A stretch of 64,000 nt of DNA. It comes from Hyphomicrobium_A sp041659545. GTDB lineage: Bacteria > Pseudomonadota > Alphaproteobacteria > Rhizobiales > Hyphomicrobiaceae. The notes beneath the pieces were generated by a model. That model was not told the origin of the DNA. It worked only from the letters and a program-made list of their open reading frames with translations, and ran no database searches. The stretch is from assembly GCA_041659545.1 (NCBI GenBank), contig JBAZYB010000001.1:149628-213627 (forward strand), given 5' to 3'. The translations under genes and the position numbers were made by a program. Each line of letters opens with the position of its first letter. Within the stretch, counting starts at the first letter, position 1. Below are positions 18,109 to 27,271 of the stretch, in pieces.

Positions 18109-20295
18109 GTGCGAGTGCAGCTGATGTACGCGCCTACCGCCGACCCCACGTGCCCGTGGGGCAGCCTGTATATGCTGAAGGGCTATCTCAACGATCGGAC
18201 GGATCACGAGGTGACCGTGCGCGACCTGAACATCGAGTGGTTGCACTACATGTTCGAAGCGGGATCGCTGACGAGAGCGCAGGGGGTGATCGAGGGCCGC
18301 TTGGCTGAACTGGAGAACAAGTCCCGATTGGAGCCCATGGAGCAGTTTGCTTATACCAGGCTTCTGCAACCGATTGCGATGCCGACCGCTAGCGTTCTGG
18401 CTGAGGCGGTCTCCATCCTGCAATCCGGTGATCGATTCTACGACGTCGACGAGTATTTCGACGCGATGACGGCCCTGAAGCAATGGGAAAGGGCAATGTC
18501 GCGAATCTCGTTCCCCGGAGTTTTCGACAAGTTCAGCCGCTACGGCATGGGGCCGTTTCTTAATCCGACCAGCGCCGCGGACATCGTTTGCGCCACCTCG
18601 GATGCCCAGTTGGGTTTCTTCTCATCCTTCCTGGACGAGCGAGTGCTTCCCGGTATGTCAAAGGTGCCGCCGGATGTGGTCGGGATCTCGATACCTTTCC
18701 GATTCCAGCTCTGGCACGCGGTTGCTCTTGCTCGAGCATTGCGTGCTCGGTTTCCCGCGACCAAGTTGGTTGTCGGTGGCACTGCCCTGCAACTACAGAA
18801 GTATGCGCAACTGCACGGTCGTCACGACGGCCTCTACGAGTTTTTCAAGCTGTTCGACGCCGTGGTGGTTGGTGAGGGCGAAGAACCGCTTTGCGAACTG
18901 CTGGCGCTTTGGGAGCGAGGCGGCACTGTGAGCCGCGCGCTCCCGCAGGCAGGAAAGGGCGCGACGACCACAATGCCGAACGTGCTAGTAGTCGATCCTC
19001 ATCGACCGATCGTCTATGCGCCACCGTCATTCAGATATCACGACCTGAACGCCTTGTCGGTGCCTGACTATTCAGACGTGAGATGGGATCTCTATCTGTC
19101 GCCGGAACCGGTCCTCACTTACTCACCGACGCGGGGATGCTACTGGGACCGATGCACATTCTGCGAGATTGGCCTGGCCACCGATCGCCCGACTGCTCCT
19201 TCTCGCGAACGAACCCCGGACCGCGTGATCGAAGACCTAAAGGTCCTGCGCAAGATCGGCCGCCACATCTACTGGTCGGTCGATGCCATTCGACCCGCTT
19301 GGCTGGTCCAGGTCTCGAGAGGCATCGCGGCCGCAGGGCTGGACGTCCTATGGGGAGCCGAAGTGCGACTTGACCGGATGTATACCGACGAGGAGGTGGC
19401 GGTGCTCAAGAAGGGCGGATGCCTTGCCATCTCTGTTGGCCTGGAGACAGGCTCGAATCGCCTGCTTAAGCTGATGGATAAGGGGACGACGACCGAGCGC
19501 TACGGTACAACGCTAGCGCGCCTGCGGTCGGCGGGAATCGGTGTATATCCGATGACATTCATCGGCTTCCCAACCGAGACCATTGACGAGGCCAATCAGA
19601 CGATCGATTTCCTCGAACAGCACGCGGACGAACTGGCGATGCTCGCGATGCCCGCCACCTTCTACCTCGAAGGGAACGCGATCATCACACAGAAGCCGGA
19701 ACAGTACTCGCTGAGGCGCCTGGAGCGGTTCAAGAACCTCGACGCTCCTAATGGCTGGTACTGGGAGGGACCCGAGCGATGGCCGATTGGGGAGCAACGA
19801 CAGCTCATGGCTCGACTCGTCGAGACATCGACACAGATCATGGGTCTGTTGGATCGGCCATTCCTCGGCGGGGTCGACACTCCTCACAGTGCCTTATATC
19901 TGGAACGCCACGGTCTGACTGCGATCAAGACGGCTTCGGCCCGGTTCAAGAGCCGTGTCAAGGAACGGCCAGCACTCGCCTCACGGAACCGCGTAGCGTC
20001 GCCGTTCGATCTCGAGGAGATTCGAGCAAATGTGTGGCGCCTGATCGACTTACTCGAAGAGGAGTATCGAGAGGGGCTGTGCGCGAGCGGGGAAATCACC
20101 GTGCCGCTGTTGGCATCCCTGCCGAGTGTTGCACGCCAGCAGGTGCGATACCAGGACCTCGATGCTGACATTCAAACGCCTCTCGATCAGTGGCTGGACA
20201 TCAACTTCTCCCGCGACCGGTCCCGTGATGAGCCGATGTACACGCAGTATCGACCCGCCGCGCACAGTGGCGCGGAGGTAGTCCGCTCCAGCTGA
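18109..20295 (+). CDS. Cobalamin-binding radical SAM enzyme, divergent type
   Basis: 728 aa. An extended N-terminus precedes a B12-binding domain (VVGISIPFRFQ, KLVVGGTALQ, VVVGEGEEP). The radical SAM motif is RGCYWDRCTFC with Cys344, Cys349 and Cys352, giving CX4CX2C instead of the canonical CX3CX2C. A spacing change like this occurs in some B12-radical SAM groups, including RiPP C-methyltransferases. SVGLETGSNRLLKLM and FIGFPTETIDEA are typical barrel motifs. GTG 18109 is preceded by AGAGGTGA. It is not a close paralogue of the other three and probably does a distinct step. Confidence 0.88.
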   Translation: MRVQLMYAPTADPTCPWGSLYMLKGYLNDRTDHEVTVRDLNIEWLHYMFEAGSLTRAQGVIEGRLAELENKSRLEPMEQFAYTRLLQPIAMPTASVLAEAVSILQSGDRFYDVDEYFDAMTALKQWERAMSRISFPGVFDKFSRYGMGPFLNPTSAADIVCATSDAQLGFFSSFLDERVLPGMSKVPPDVVGISIPFRFQLWHAVALARALRARFPATKLVVGGTALQLQKYAQLHGRHDGLYEFFKLFDAVVVGEGEEPLCELLALWERGGTVSRALPQAGKGATTTMPNVLVVDPHRPIVYAPPSFRYHDLNALSVPDYSDVRWDLYLSPEPVLTYSPTRGCYWDRCTFCEIGLATDRPTAPSRERTPDRVIEDLKVLRKIGRHIYWSVDAIRPAWLVQVSRGIAAAGLDVLWGAEVRLDRMYTDEEVAVLKKGGCLAISVGLETGSNRLLKLMDKGTTTERYGTTLARLRSAGIGVYPMTFIGFPTETIDEANQTIDFLEQHADELAMLAMPATFYLEGNAIITQKPEQYSLRRLERFKNLDAPNGWYWEGPERWPIGEQRQLMARLVETSTQIMGLLDRPFLGGVDTPHSALYLERHGLTAIKTASARFKSRVKERPALASRNRVASPFDLEEIRANVWRLIDLLEEEYREGLCASGEITVPLLASLPSVARQQVRYQDLDADIQTPLDQWLDINFSRDRSRDEPMYTQYRPAAHSGAEVVRSS

Positions 20296-20354
20296 TTCGC
20301 CGCAGTGGCCAGACCGCTGCCGTCTATTTCAACTCCGCGACTATAAGGTGACGC

Positions 20355-22319
20355 ATGACTGCACAGAAGAGACACGTCGCTCTGTTCGAGTTCTCCGTGT
20401 GGGATAGGATGGTGCCCCTCGTAAGCGGCTTGCTGGAGGCTGGTGCGTGCGCCCGGCCGGAATTGCGAGACAGCTACCGGTTCTCGAAGTACAGCACCAG
20501 CACCGGCGCCGCTGCCATTGATCGCGTCATCGACGTCGAGGCCGACGTCTATGCTTTCTCTTGCTACGTCTGGAACACCGGATTGGTGCGACGGATTCTT
20601 CCGGCGGTGTTGGAGCAACGGCCGCACGCAAGGATTTTGCTGGGTGGTCCGCAAGTAATGAACAAGGCCGCCTCGTATCTGCCAAAGGATTGCGAGAGAA
20701 CCGCCGTGTGCAATGGGGAGGGCGAGATTACGTTCTCGAACTACCTTGCCGAACTCCTGAATGAAGAACCAGACCTTGGTCGGGTCAATGGACTGAGTTT
20801 CTACCGGGATGGGACTCTCATCGACACACCCAAGCAGGATCGAATCGCGGACCTAGACAGCTATCCGTCTCCTTACCTTGCGGGCTGCTTCACCGGCCAG
20901 CGGTTCGTCTATGGCGTCATCGAGACGAATCGTGGTTGCCCCTTTAAGTGCACTTATTGTTACTGGGGTGCTTCGACTAACAGCAAGGTACGGAAGCAGT
21001 CCGAAGACCGCGTGTTTCAGGAACTTGAGTGGCTGAGCCAGCAGAAAACACACATGATCCTCATCGCCGACGCCAACTTTGGCATGTTGAAGCGTGATCA
21101 GGACATTGCCGCCCATATCGTCGCTTGTAAGTCGAAGTACGGGTTTCCGATGACCGTCTCGTTCAGCGCGTCGAAGAATACTCCAGACAAGAACGCGGAG
21201 TTGGTCAAGGTCCTGGCGGATTCCGGTCTCTTGAGCACACTACCGATTGCCATTCAGTCGACCAATCCGGAGGTGCTCAAGAACGTCGATCGCAGCAATA
21301 TTTCTTCCGCGGGGTACATTCAGCTGCAGAACGCCGTCAATGAACGTGGGCAGAGCTCCTATGTCGAGCTGATCTGGCCGTTGCCAGGCGAAACCCTTTC
21401 CTCCTTCCGCGCCGGAATCGAAGACTTGTTCCGCCAGGGCGCGAGTACTTTCAATGCCCATCCGCTGATGCTCATCAACAATGTTGAGATGGACGACCAT
21501 CGTGAGCGCTTCGGCTTGGTCACCGTGCCGGACCAGGATCCGAACAGCGAGGCGAGTCTCGTCGTGTCCACCGCGTCGGTGTCTGCCGGTGAGTACCTCG
21601 ATGGCCTGCGGTACATGTGCCATGTGACGGCCTTGCTCAGCTGTCGCGGGCTGGCGCATTCGGCGAAGTGGCTCGACCAGCGGCAGCAACTCTCGTTGGG
21701 GCAACTGTTCGCTCGGTTTGACGACTTCTGCCTTGCCCGGCCGGATCATCCCTACACGGCGCACGTCGGCACTGCGACATCGGGTGACGGCGCCTACAGT
21801 TTCGCCATGCTGGGGTCGGTCTTCCATCTCACCTGTGGCGCGTTGATTCGAGAGTTCGACCAATTGCTTCATGAGTTCGTGCAGACTCTAGAGCAGTGGT
21901 CTGATCCTCGACTGCGCGCACTTTTTGCTCTTGACCTATTGAATCGGCCGTACGCGTACCGGAACACACGAATCGTCGAACGGGGCGGCCTGCTTCAGGG
22001 ATTCAATTGCCGCCCTCTCGCAAAGAATGACCGGGCGCAGGTCGAAGTGCCTCCAGCCTATGTCGCACTCATTGCGGAGGCTTTGGGCGTGCCGGAGGCT
22101 GGAAGGTGCGCTGTTTACGAGGTGTCTTACAAGTCCGAGCAGTATCCGTATGTGGCCGGCAAGAAGGAGCTCGACTACCACACCTATTGCACTGGGATGC
22201 TGTTACGTATGAACGCCGTGGCAGCCCGCTGGACACCCTTGGGGCAATCCCGCGAGTTCTCAATTTCGAGCGATGTCAGCCGAATCGGCGTCCCCTCCGA
22301 ATCGGCGGTCACTGAATAG
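20355..22319 (+). CDS. Cobalamin-binding radical SAM enzyme, paralogue 3
   Basis: 654 aa, ATG 20355 with an AAGGTGA box. Collinear with the enzyme at 8917: EFSVWDRMVPLV start, ARILLGGPQVM, VCNGEGE, cluster CPFKCTYC (Cys195, Cys199, Cys202), ADANFGMLKRD, FSASKNT, WPLPGETL, and a TYCTGMLLRMN C-terminus. High identity along the whole length points to duplication and specialisation within this cluster. It may carry out successive methylations, as known for thienamycin ThnK or cystobactamid CysS, but substrate is unknown. Confidence 0.92.
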   Translation: MTAQKRHVALFEFSVWDRMVPLVSGLLEAGACARPELRDSYRFSKYSTSTGAAAIDRVIDVEADVYAFSCYVWNTGLVRRILPAVLEQRPHARILLGGPQVMNKAASYLPKDCERTAVCNGEGEITFSNYLAELLNEEPDLGRVNGLSFYRDGTLIDTPKQDRIADLDSYPSPYLAGCFTGQRFVYGVIETNRGCPFKCTYCYWGASTNSKVRKQSEDRVFQELEWLSQQKTHMILIADANFGMLKRDQDIAAHIVACKSKYGFPMTVSFSASKNTPDKNAELVKVLADSGLLSTLPIAIQSTNPEVLKNVDRSNISSAGYIQLQNAVNERGQSSYVELIWPLPGETLSSFRAGIEDLFRQGASTFNAHPLMLINNVEMDDHRERFGLVTVPDQDPNSEASLVVSTASVSAGEYLDGLRYMCHVTALLSCRGLAHSAKWLDQRQQLSLGQLFARFDDFCLARPDHPYTAHVGTATSGDGAYSFAMLGSVFHLTCGALIREFDQLLHEFVQTLEQWSDPRLRALFALDLLNRPYAYRNTRIVERGGLLQGFNCRPLAKNDRAQVEVPPAYVALIAEALGVPEAGRCAVYEVSYKSEQYPYVAGKKELDYHTYCTGMLLRMNAVAARWTPLGQSREFSISSDVSRIGVPSESAVTE

Positions 22320-22353
22320 GGCCTCCGGCCGTTTCCCAGCGAAGTGAGTCGCC

Positions 22354-23205
22354 ATGCCAGTGCCACGCGTTGAACGTTTTGACAAGAGCTCGAGGGACGG
22401 CACCTTACTGAAGTGCTGCCGAATCGGCGTCGGTAGTCCTCTCGTCGTTGCTAACCCGATCGGTATCCACCCTGATGCTTGGATGCCTGTCGCCGCAGAA
22501 CTCGACGGCCAGTTTTGCCTTCTGCTTTGGGAGGGACGCGGGTTGGGCAGTTCCGCCTATCCTGTCAACCCTGCTGCCATGGAAGTGACGGACCATGCCG
22601 CGGACTTGCGGGCCGTCGCATCCACTTGCGGGAGTTCTCCGTTCGGGTTGATCGCATTTTGCTCTGCCGCGCTGGTCGCGTGTGAGGCACTTCAGGACAG
22701 AGCGTTTGCTCCCCATCGCGTGATGTTCATCAGTGCCCCGTTGGCTCAAAGGCCTCAGGACCAGGTAATTCTCCGGTTCTTGAAGAGGGTGGCGAGCGAA
22801 AAGAACGGATGGCGCGGAATGGCGGAGATCTGCCAGGCGTTCGTGCCCGATGAATTCAGAAGCGGAGTTGCGGCGATGTTCGAACAAAAGCGCGGTGCCG
22901 ATGCGTTCATGAGGACCATCGAGAGCTATGTTCGCTACCGGCCTAGTCCTGCGTTCTCCACCGCGCCGCTATGGCTGGCTCTCGCTGAGTCCGACGATGC
23001 AGCAACGAGAACTGGAAACGAGATCTTTCTGAAGGCGAGGCGTGACCCTCGCGACCGCATGGTGACATTGCCTGGAAAGCGTTATGCGTCGCTGGTCAGA
23101 CCGGCAGAATTCGCAAGAATGCTAGCAGAATGGTGGCAAGAGGGCGTCACCGTGCCGCCTGACGTCTTACAGTCGGTCCAGAAGATCGGCGGTCACTTCG
23201 GGTGA
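22354..23205 (+). CDS. Alpha/beta-hydrolase-fold protein with Cys nucleophile position and no catalytic His
   Basis: 283 aa. The fold is recognisable: LVVANPIGIHPDAW as oxyanion strand, LLWEGRGLGSS, and the elbow LIAFCSAALVA with Cys103 in place of the serine. Where other hydrolases have the triad histidine (GNHYAL in the 11903 protein) this one reads PGKRYASLV, with Arg243 aligned to His. It may be an acyl-binding or scaffold protein, or use another base. Its 3' end overlaps the opposite-strand kinase by 39 bases. Confidence 0.65.
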   Translation: MPVPRVERFDKSSRDGTLLKCCRIGVGSPLVVANPIGIHPDAWMPVAAELDGQFCLLLWEGRGLGSSAYPVNPAAMEVTDHAADLRAVASTCGSSPFGLIAFCSAALVACEALQDRAFAPHRVMFISAPLAQRPQDQVILRFLKRVASEKNGWRGMAEICQAFVPDEFRSGVAAMFEQKRGADAFMRTIESYVRYRPSPAFSTAPLWLALAESDDAATRTGNEIFLKARRDPRDRMVTLPGKRYASLVRPAEFARMLAEWWQEGVTVPPDVLQSVQKIGGHFG

Positions 23206-23784
23206 GGTTCTGGCGGCGTCCAGCGTCGTCCAGTTGTCCCTTGCCGACCATAGATCCAGTTGAGCTGTTATCTTGCGTTGATGGCTCAAGAAGCTACCGT
23301 AGCTACAAGTCGCGTCCATTCCGCATTCATAGGGAACGACTTGGCCTCGCTGCTTGCGAGACCAAGCTAGATCAGGATCTAGCCTCAGATAGAACACCCG
23401 ATCCGGCCGACGCAGTCCAGCCACGACATTCTCGGTCCATGTGGCGTCGAGGCCATAGGCAATCTCGCTGGCAGCATGCTTCATCCAATAGCCGTCCATA
23501 ACGAACACGTGCGACCTGTGTGACTCTGCACGAGTCACGGCCAAGGAGATGGTCCACATCAAGAACAGGAAACGCGGCACCTGCCGCATCTCGATCAAGC
23601 CTTCGCGAATTTCTCCGCTCTGGGCCCTCAAGAACGTGGCAGTCGGATAATGGCCCGGGTTGTTGAGGATATCCCAGCGGTCCAATACCGTGGCGTGTGT
23701 GCCGCGCTGACGCAGCTCCGCAGTGAGTGCGGCGGCCGCAGTCGATTTGCCGGCACCATCACTTCCGACAATTGCAATCAGCAT
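23167..23784 (-). CDS. Thymidylate kinase-like P-loop kinase
   Basis: 205 aa from the ATG at 23784. Walker A IVGSDGAGKST is at the N-terminus and VLDRWD follows. FVMDGYWMKHAASEIAYG replaces the dTMP-kinase DRY motif, and the lid region is KQRGQVVPYECG. It is the only minus-strand gene in the first 28 kb, convergent with and overlapping the hydrolase at 22354. It resembles the tmk superfamily but may phosphorylate another small molecule, for example for self-protection; that is inference. A longer start at 23847 exists but adds an unconserved-looking leader. Confidence 0.78.
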   Translation of the reverse strand: MLIAIVGSDGAGKSTAAAALTAELRQRGTHATVLDRWDILNNPGHYPTATFLRAQSGEIREGLIEMRQVPRFLFLMWTISLAVTRAESHRSHVFVMDGYWMKHAASEIAYGLDATWTENVVAGLRRPDRVFYLRLDPDLAWSRKQRGQVVPYECGMDATCSYGSFLSHQRKITAQLDLWSARDNWTTLDAARTSPEVTADLLDRL

Positions 23785-23928
23785 AGTCGAGTCGCGCAAC
23801 ACCGCCGGCTCGTGAGTGCAGCCGGCCATTGAAGTGTATAGCGTCAACCCTACGACAGTCGACCTGACAGGAAGTACGTCATTCTATGTCGTTCGTGACC
23901 GCACCTGGCCAGCTGTGACTCTCGCTTA

Positions 23929-24894
23929 ATGATGCTATCGGCGTCTGTGTCTGCAATCAGGGTCTCACACATCGCGAAGAGGTTCGGGAAGCGGGATGCC
24001 CTGCGCGACATCACGTTTGATGTGGCGCCAGGCGAAGTGTTCGGACTCGTGGGTCCGAATGGGGCCGGGAAGTCTACGTTGATCCGGATTCTGTCGACGC
24101 TGGTGCGGCCCTGCGCCGGCACGGCATTCGTCGGCCCGCATAGCGTCACTGATGCCCCGAACGCCGTAAGACGACTGCTTGGCGTAGTGCCGCAGGCGCA
24201 TACCAGCGATCCTCACATGAGCGTCGAGGAAAACCTTCGTCTGTTCGCAAAGCTGTACGAGGTTCCGGCCGCGAAGCGACGGCAACGGATTCCGGAGGCG
24301 ATGGAGGCGGTCGGCGTTCTAGAACATCGCTCAACTCCAGTGAAGAATCTATCGGGCGGGCTGAGAAGGCGGGTCGAGATTGCAAGGGCCTTGGTGCATG
24401 AACCAGCCGTGTTGATCCTGGACGAACCAACCTCCAGTCTTGACCCGGTGTCGAGGACCAACATCTGGTCCGTTATTAAGACCCTTGTTAGGGATCGAGG
24501 CATGGCGTTAGTTCTGGCAACTCACTATATGGAAGAAGCCGAGAGCCTGTGCGATCGAGTTGCAATCCTCAATACTGGGCGAATCGTTGCGCTCGACTCG
24601 CCGGGGCGGATGAAACAGGCGTTGAGGAAAAACGATGTGATCGACCTCGTGTTTGAGGAGCCGGGTCAACAACGAGATTGGGCGGCGGCACTGTCAACAT
24701 TGCCCGGACTCGTGAGCATAGCCCAGGCGCCGAGCGGCGTTACGATTGAGAGCACGAATGGCTTCCGGACGCTGCAGGCTCTGTCCTGCCACGTCGAGGA
24801 TCAACAGGCTCGAATCGCGTCATGCTCAATGCGTCCTATCACTCTGAATGATGTATTTGCCCACTATACGTCGAACCTCGGAGCGAAAGCCTGA
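23929..24894 (+). CDS. ABC transporter ATP-binding protein (DrrA-like)
   Basis: 321 aa. Walker A GPNGAGKST, Q-loop region VVPQAH, signature LSGGLRRRV, Walker B VLILDEP and H-loop ATHYMEEAE, all intact. The C-terminal extension of about 90 residues is usual for the drug-exporter (DrrA / CcmA-like) subgroup. It pairs with the permease 24 bases downstream. The likely role is export of the product or self-resistance. Confidence 0.93.
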   Translation: MMLSASVSAIRVSHIAKRFGKRDALRDITFDVAPGEVFGLVGPNGAGKSTLIRILSTLVRPCAGTAFVGPHSVTDAPNAVRRLLGVVPQAHTSDPHMSVEENLRLFAKLYEVPAAKRRQRIPEAMEAVGVLEHRSTPVKNLSGGLRRRVEIARALVHEPAVLILDEPTSSLDPVSRTNIWSVIKTLVRDRGMALVLATHYMEEAESLCDRVAILNTGRIVALDSPGRMKQALRKNDVIDLVFEEPGQQRDWAAALSTLPGLVSIAQAPSGVTIESTNGFRTLQALSCHVEDQQARIASCSMRPITLNDVFAHYTSNLGAKA

Positions 24895-24918
24895 TCGGAG
24901 AGCGCTTCTAACGCAGTA

Positions 24919-26004
24919 ATGTGGAAGACCCTTGCGATTGTCGAGCGGGAACTGTGGCGCCTTGCCCGTCGTCCCACACTGATCGTCATGGCTCTCCTTC
25001 TGCCAGCAATCCAGTTGCTGGTTCTTGGTTACGCGGTTGGCGGTGATATCCCTGAGTTGCGGGTTGCGGTGGTTGGCGATGATCCAGTCATACAACTTCT
25101 CGTGCCCGATTCGGCCGAGGGCAGATCCGACGCTGAGGCGCTTCGGGGGATCCGATTTCAGTCGATAGATGCAGCACGGCAAGCCCTCTTGGCCGGTGAG
25201 GTGCATGGGGTCCTGGCGATACCGCGCGATCTTCGGGCCGAAGCGGTCAGAATCGAAGTCGATAGCGCGGACAAGTTTCTCGCAGACGCGATGGTCGACC
25301 GTGTCACGTCTGCCCTGCGCCGCTACGATCTCGCGATCGCTCCCGAGTTGCTGGCACAGACGACAAACCTGAATGTGACGGAGGTGTTCGGTCAAGTTCC
25401 GTATATCCAGTACTTGCTCGCAGGGGTTGTGTCTTTAGCGGTTTTCATGATGTCGACGGTAGGGGGCGGCATTACTTTCGTGGACGACAAGGTCAGGGGC
25501 GTCCACGAGGGGTATCTCGTAACTCCAATCACGACCGTCCAGTTAGTCGGCGGCTTTGGCATCGCGGGTGTGATCAAAGCGGCGTTAGCCGGTATCTGTC
25601 TCTTGGTCATCGGCAGCGTGCTGGCTGATCTGCCCAGCATAATGGCGCTCGGCCAGTTCCTGAGACTGAGCATCGTTGTCGCGGCGACGGCTTGTGCTCT
25701 GGTCGGATTGACGTTCGTGATGATCGTGCGCGCGCAAGACCTGTTCTGGCCGAGGGCTATGTTTGCCGTGGCGAACACCGCGCTGTACTTTCCTAGCGGA
25801 GCGCTCTATCCAACCGACGCGTTCCCAGAATGGATGCGGGTGCTGTCGTATGTAAACCCCTTCTACTATTCGGTGCACGCTTTGCGCGCTGTCATGCTCA
25901 GGAGCGCAAACCTGTGGCAAGTACAGGCCGACCTGGGGGCGTTGCTCCTATTCGCTGCCGTGGCCTTCGCCATTGTCGTCTTCGCGTTTAAGCGCACCCT
26001 ATGA
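24919..26004 (+). CDS. ABC-2 type permease
   Basis: 361 aa. One N-terminal membrane helix (ALLLPAIQLLVLGYAV), a large extracytoplasmic domain of about 150 residues with a YhgE/Pip-like fold, then five hydrophobic segments. YLLAGVVSLAVFMMS and GGGITFVDDKVRGVHEGYLV are characteristic of ABC-2 permeases, as is FPEWMRVLSYVNPFYY before the last helix. It forms the membrane half of the exporter with the preceding ATPase. Confidence 0.9.
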   Translation: MWKTLAIVERELWRLARRPTLIVMALLLPAIQLLVLGYAVGGDIPELRVAVVGDDPVIQLLVPDSAEGRSDAEALRGIRFQSIDAARQALLAGEVHGVLAIPRDLRAEAVRIEVDSADKFLADAMVDRVTSALRRYDLAIAPELLAQTTNLNVTEVFGQVPYIQYLLAGVVSLAVFMMSTVGGGITFVDDKVRGVHEGYLVTPITTVQLVGGFGIAGVIKAALAGICLLVIGSVLADLPSIMALGQFLRLSIVVAATACALVGLTFVMIVRAQDLFWPRAMFAVANTALYFPSGALYPTDAFPEWMRVLSYVNPFYYSVHALRAVMLRSANLWQVQADLGALLLFAAVAFAIVVFAFKRTL

Positions 26005-26034
26005 CCACTTCGTGAGCTGTGGTCCCTTGACCTC

Positions 26035-26886
26035 ATGCCGATCATGAACCCTGAGGAATTTGCGCTCGCAAGTCGGCGCGCCCATCAAGCGGACTCAGTG
26101 GTCGATGTATATGGGGTAACGGTGGGTGGGCTGAGACCCGTGGTGTGCGCCGGCCCCTGCTCTGTGGAGACACCGGAGCAGATATTGGCATGTGCTGAAG
26201 CAGTCCGGAAATCCGGGGCACATCTGCTTCGAGCCGGAGCGTACAAACCGCGCACGTCACCCTATTCCTTCCAGGGCCTCGGCGAGAGAGGTCTCAAGCT
26301 TCTCGCCGAGGTGCGGGAGGAAACGGGCCTCGGGATCGTGACCGAGGCGGTTGATACCGACACATTCGACCTCGTCGAGGAATATGCTGACTGCGTGCAA
26401 ATCGGCGCACGAAACATGCAGAATTTCTCGCTCCTGCGCCGTGCAGGTAGATCGGTTCGCCCAATTCTTCTAAAGCGCGGGCTCTGCGCAACATTGCAAG
26501 AGTTCTTGTTAGCCGCCGAGTATGTCTTGGCTGGCGGCAATCCGCGGGTGATCCTCTGTGAACGCGGCGTGCGAACATTCGCGGATCATTCGCGTACGAC
26601 ACTCGACCTCAGCATCGTGCCGGCCGTGAAGAGGCTGAGTCACCTTCCAATCATCGTGGATCCGAGTCACGCTACCGGCGTTCGGGACGCGGTGCCTTCG
26701 ATGTCCCTAGCGGCGATAGCTGCGGGCGCGCATGGTTTGTTGATAGAGATGCATGTGCAGCCGAATCAGGCGCTCACTGACGGCCCGCAGGCGATTTATC
26801 CGTCGCAGCTGGAACGAATCGTATCTGATACCGCTTCGATTGCAGCCATTCTTGCCCAATCCAAAGTGCCCCAACCGCTTATTTAA
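26035..26886 (+). CDS. aroF: 3-deoxy-7-phosphoheptulonate (DAHP) synthase, AroA(I)beta / KDO8P-synthase-like type
   Basis: 283 aa single-domain barrel. Diagnostic motifs: CAGPCSVE, RAGAYKPRTSPYSFQG, VQIGARNMQN, ILLKRG and the metal/PEP motif DPSHATG. It condenses PEP with erythrose 4-phosphate, the first step of the shikimate pathway. There is no regulatory ACT or chorismate mutase domain, so it would be feedback-insensitive. Its place directly after the exporter suggests it raises aromatic precursor supply for the product. Confidence 0.9.
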   Translation: MPIMNPEEFALASRRAHQADSVVDVYGVTVGGLRPVVCAGPCSVETPEQILACAEAVRKSGAHLLRAGAYKPRTSPYSFQGLGERGLKLLAEVREETGLGIVTEAVDTDTFDLVEEYADCVQIGARNMQNFSLLRRAGRSVRPILLKRGLCATLQEFLLAAEYVLAGGNPRVILCERGVRTFADHSRTTLDLSIVPAVKRLSHLPIIVDPSHATGVRDAVPSMSLAAIAAGAHGLLIEMHVQPNQALTDGPQAIYPSQLERIVSDTASIAAILAQSKVPQPLI

Positions 26887-27033
26887 CTGGCTGGTGTTCG
26901 GCAGGACAACAGCTGCGAGTCAGTATGTCCAGTGCACGTTCTGCCGTACTTACTGACAGCGCGAGCGTCCAGGCTACGGGAGGGTATAGTGTCGCATCGC
27001 TTAAGCGCGTGAGTTCTTCAACCGGAGGGTGTG

Positions 27034-27243
27034 ATGTCCAAGGTTAGCAAAGAGTTGGTCGTTGGGGTATCGCGGAAGACAGGAGTCAGCGAAGCTGACG
27101 TTGAGAAAGTGCTGAATTCGCTTGGACTGAACAAGGTGCTGTCCAATGTTCAGGCGTCTGCCGGAGCAACGAAGATGTCCTCTTTGAAGGTTGGAGACCT
27201 CAAGCTGGGAGTGCGGTTGGGCCGGTCTTCGGTGTCGGTCTAG
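27034..27243 (+). CDS. Small protein with HU-like helical N-terminus
   Basis: 69 aa from ATG 27034, with GGAGGGTGTG directly upstream; GTG 27031 is an alternative. The first half (SKELVVGVSRKTGVSEADVEK) resembles the helix-turn-helix dimer region of HU/IHF proteins. The second half (VGDLKLGVRLGRSSVSV) is short and strand-like and lacks the long beta-arm, so it is not a normal HU. It sits between DAHP synthase and the second ligase. It could be a nucleoid-type regulator; I cannot exclude a substrate or peptide-scaffold role. Confidence 0.6.
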   Translation: MSKVSKELVVGVSRKTGVSEADVEKVLNSLGLNKVLSNVQASAGATKMSSLKVGDLKLGVRLGRSSVSV

Positions 27244-27271
27244 GCAGGTGCACTCGTGAGAGTGCGTCTGC

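Noticed and set aside
27034..27243. RiPP precursor peptide for the radical SAM enzymes
   Set aside because: No leader-core boundary, Cys/Ser/Thr-rich core or RRE-type partner; HU-like N-terminus is a simpler reading.
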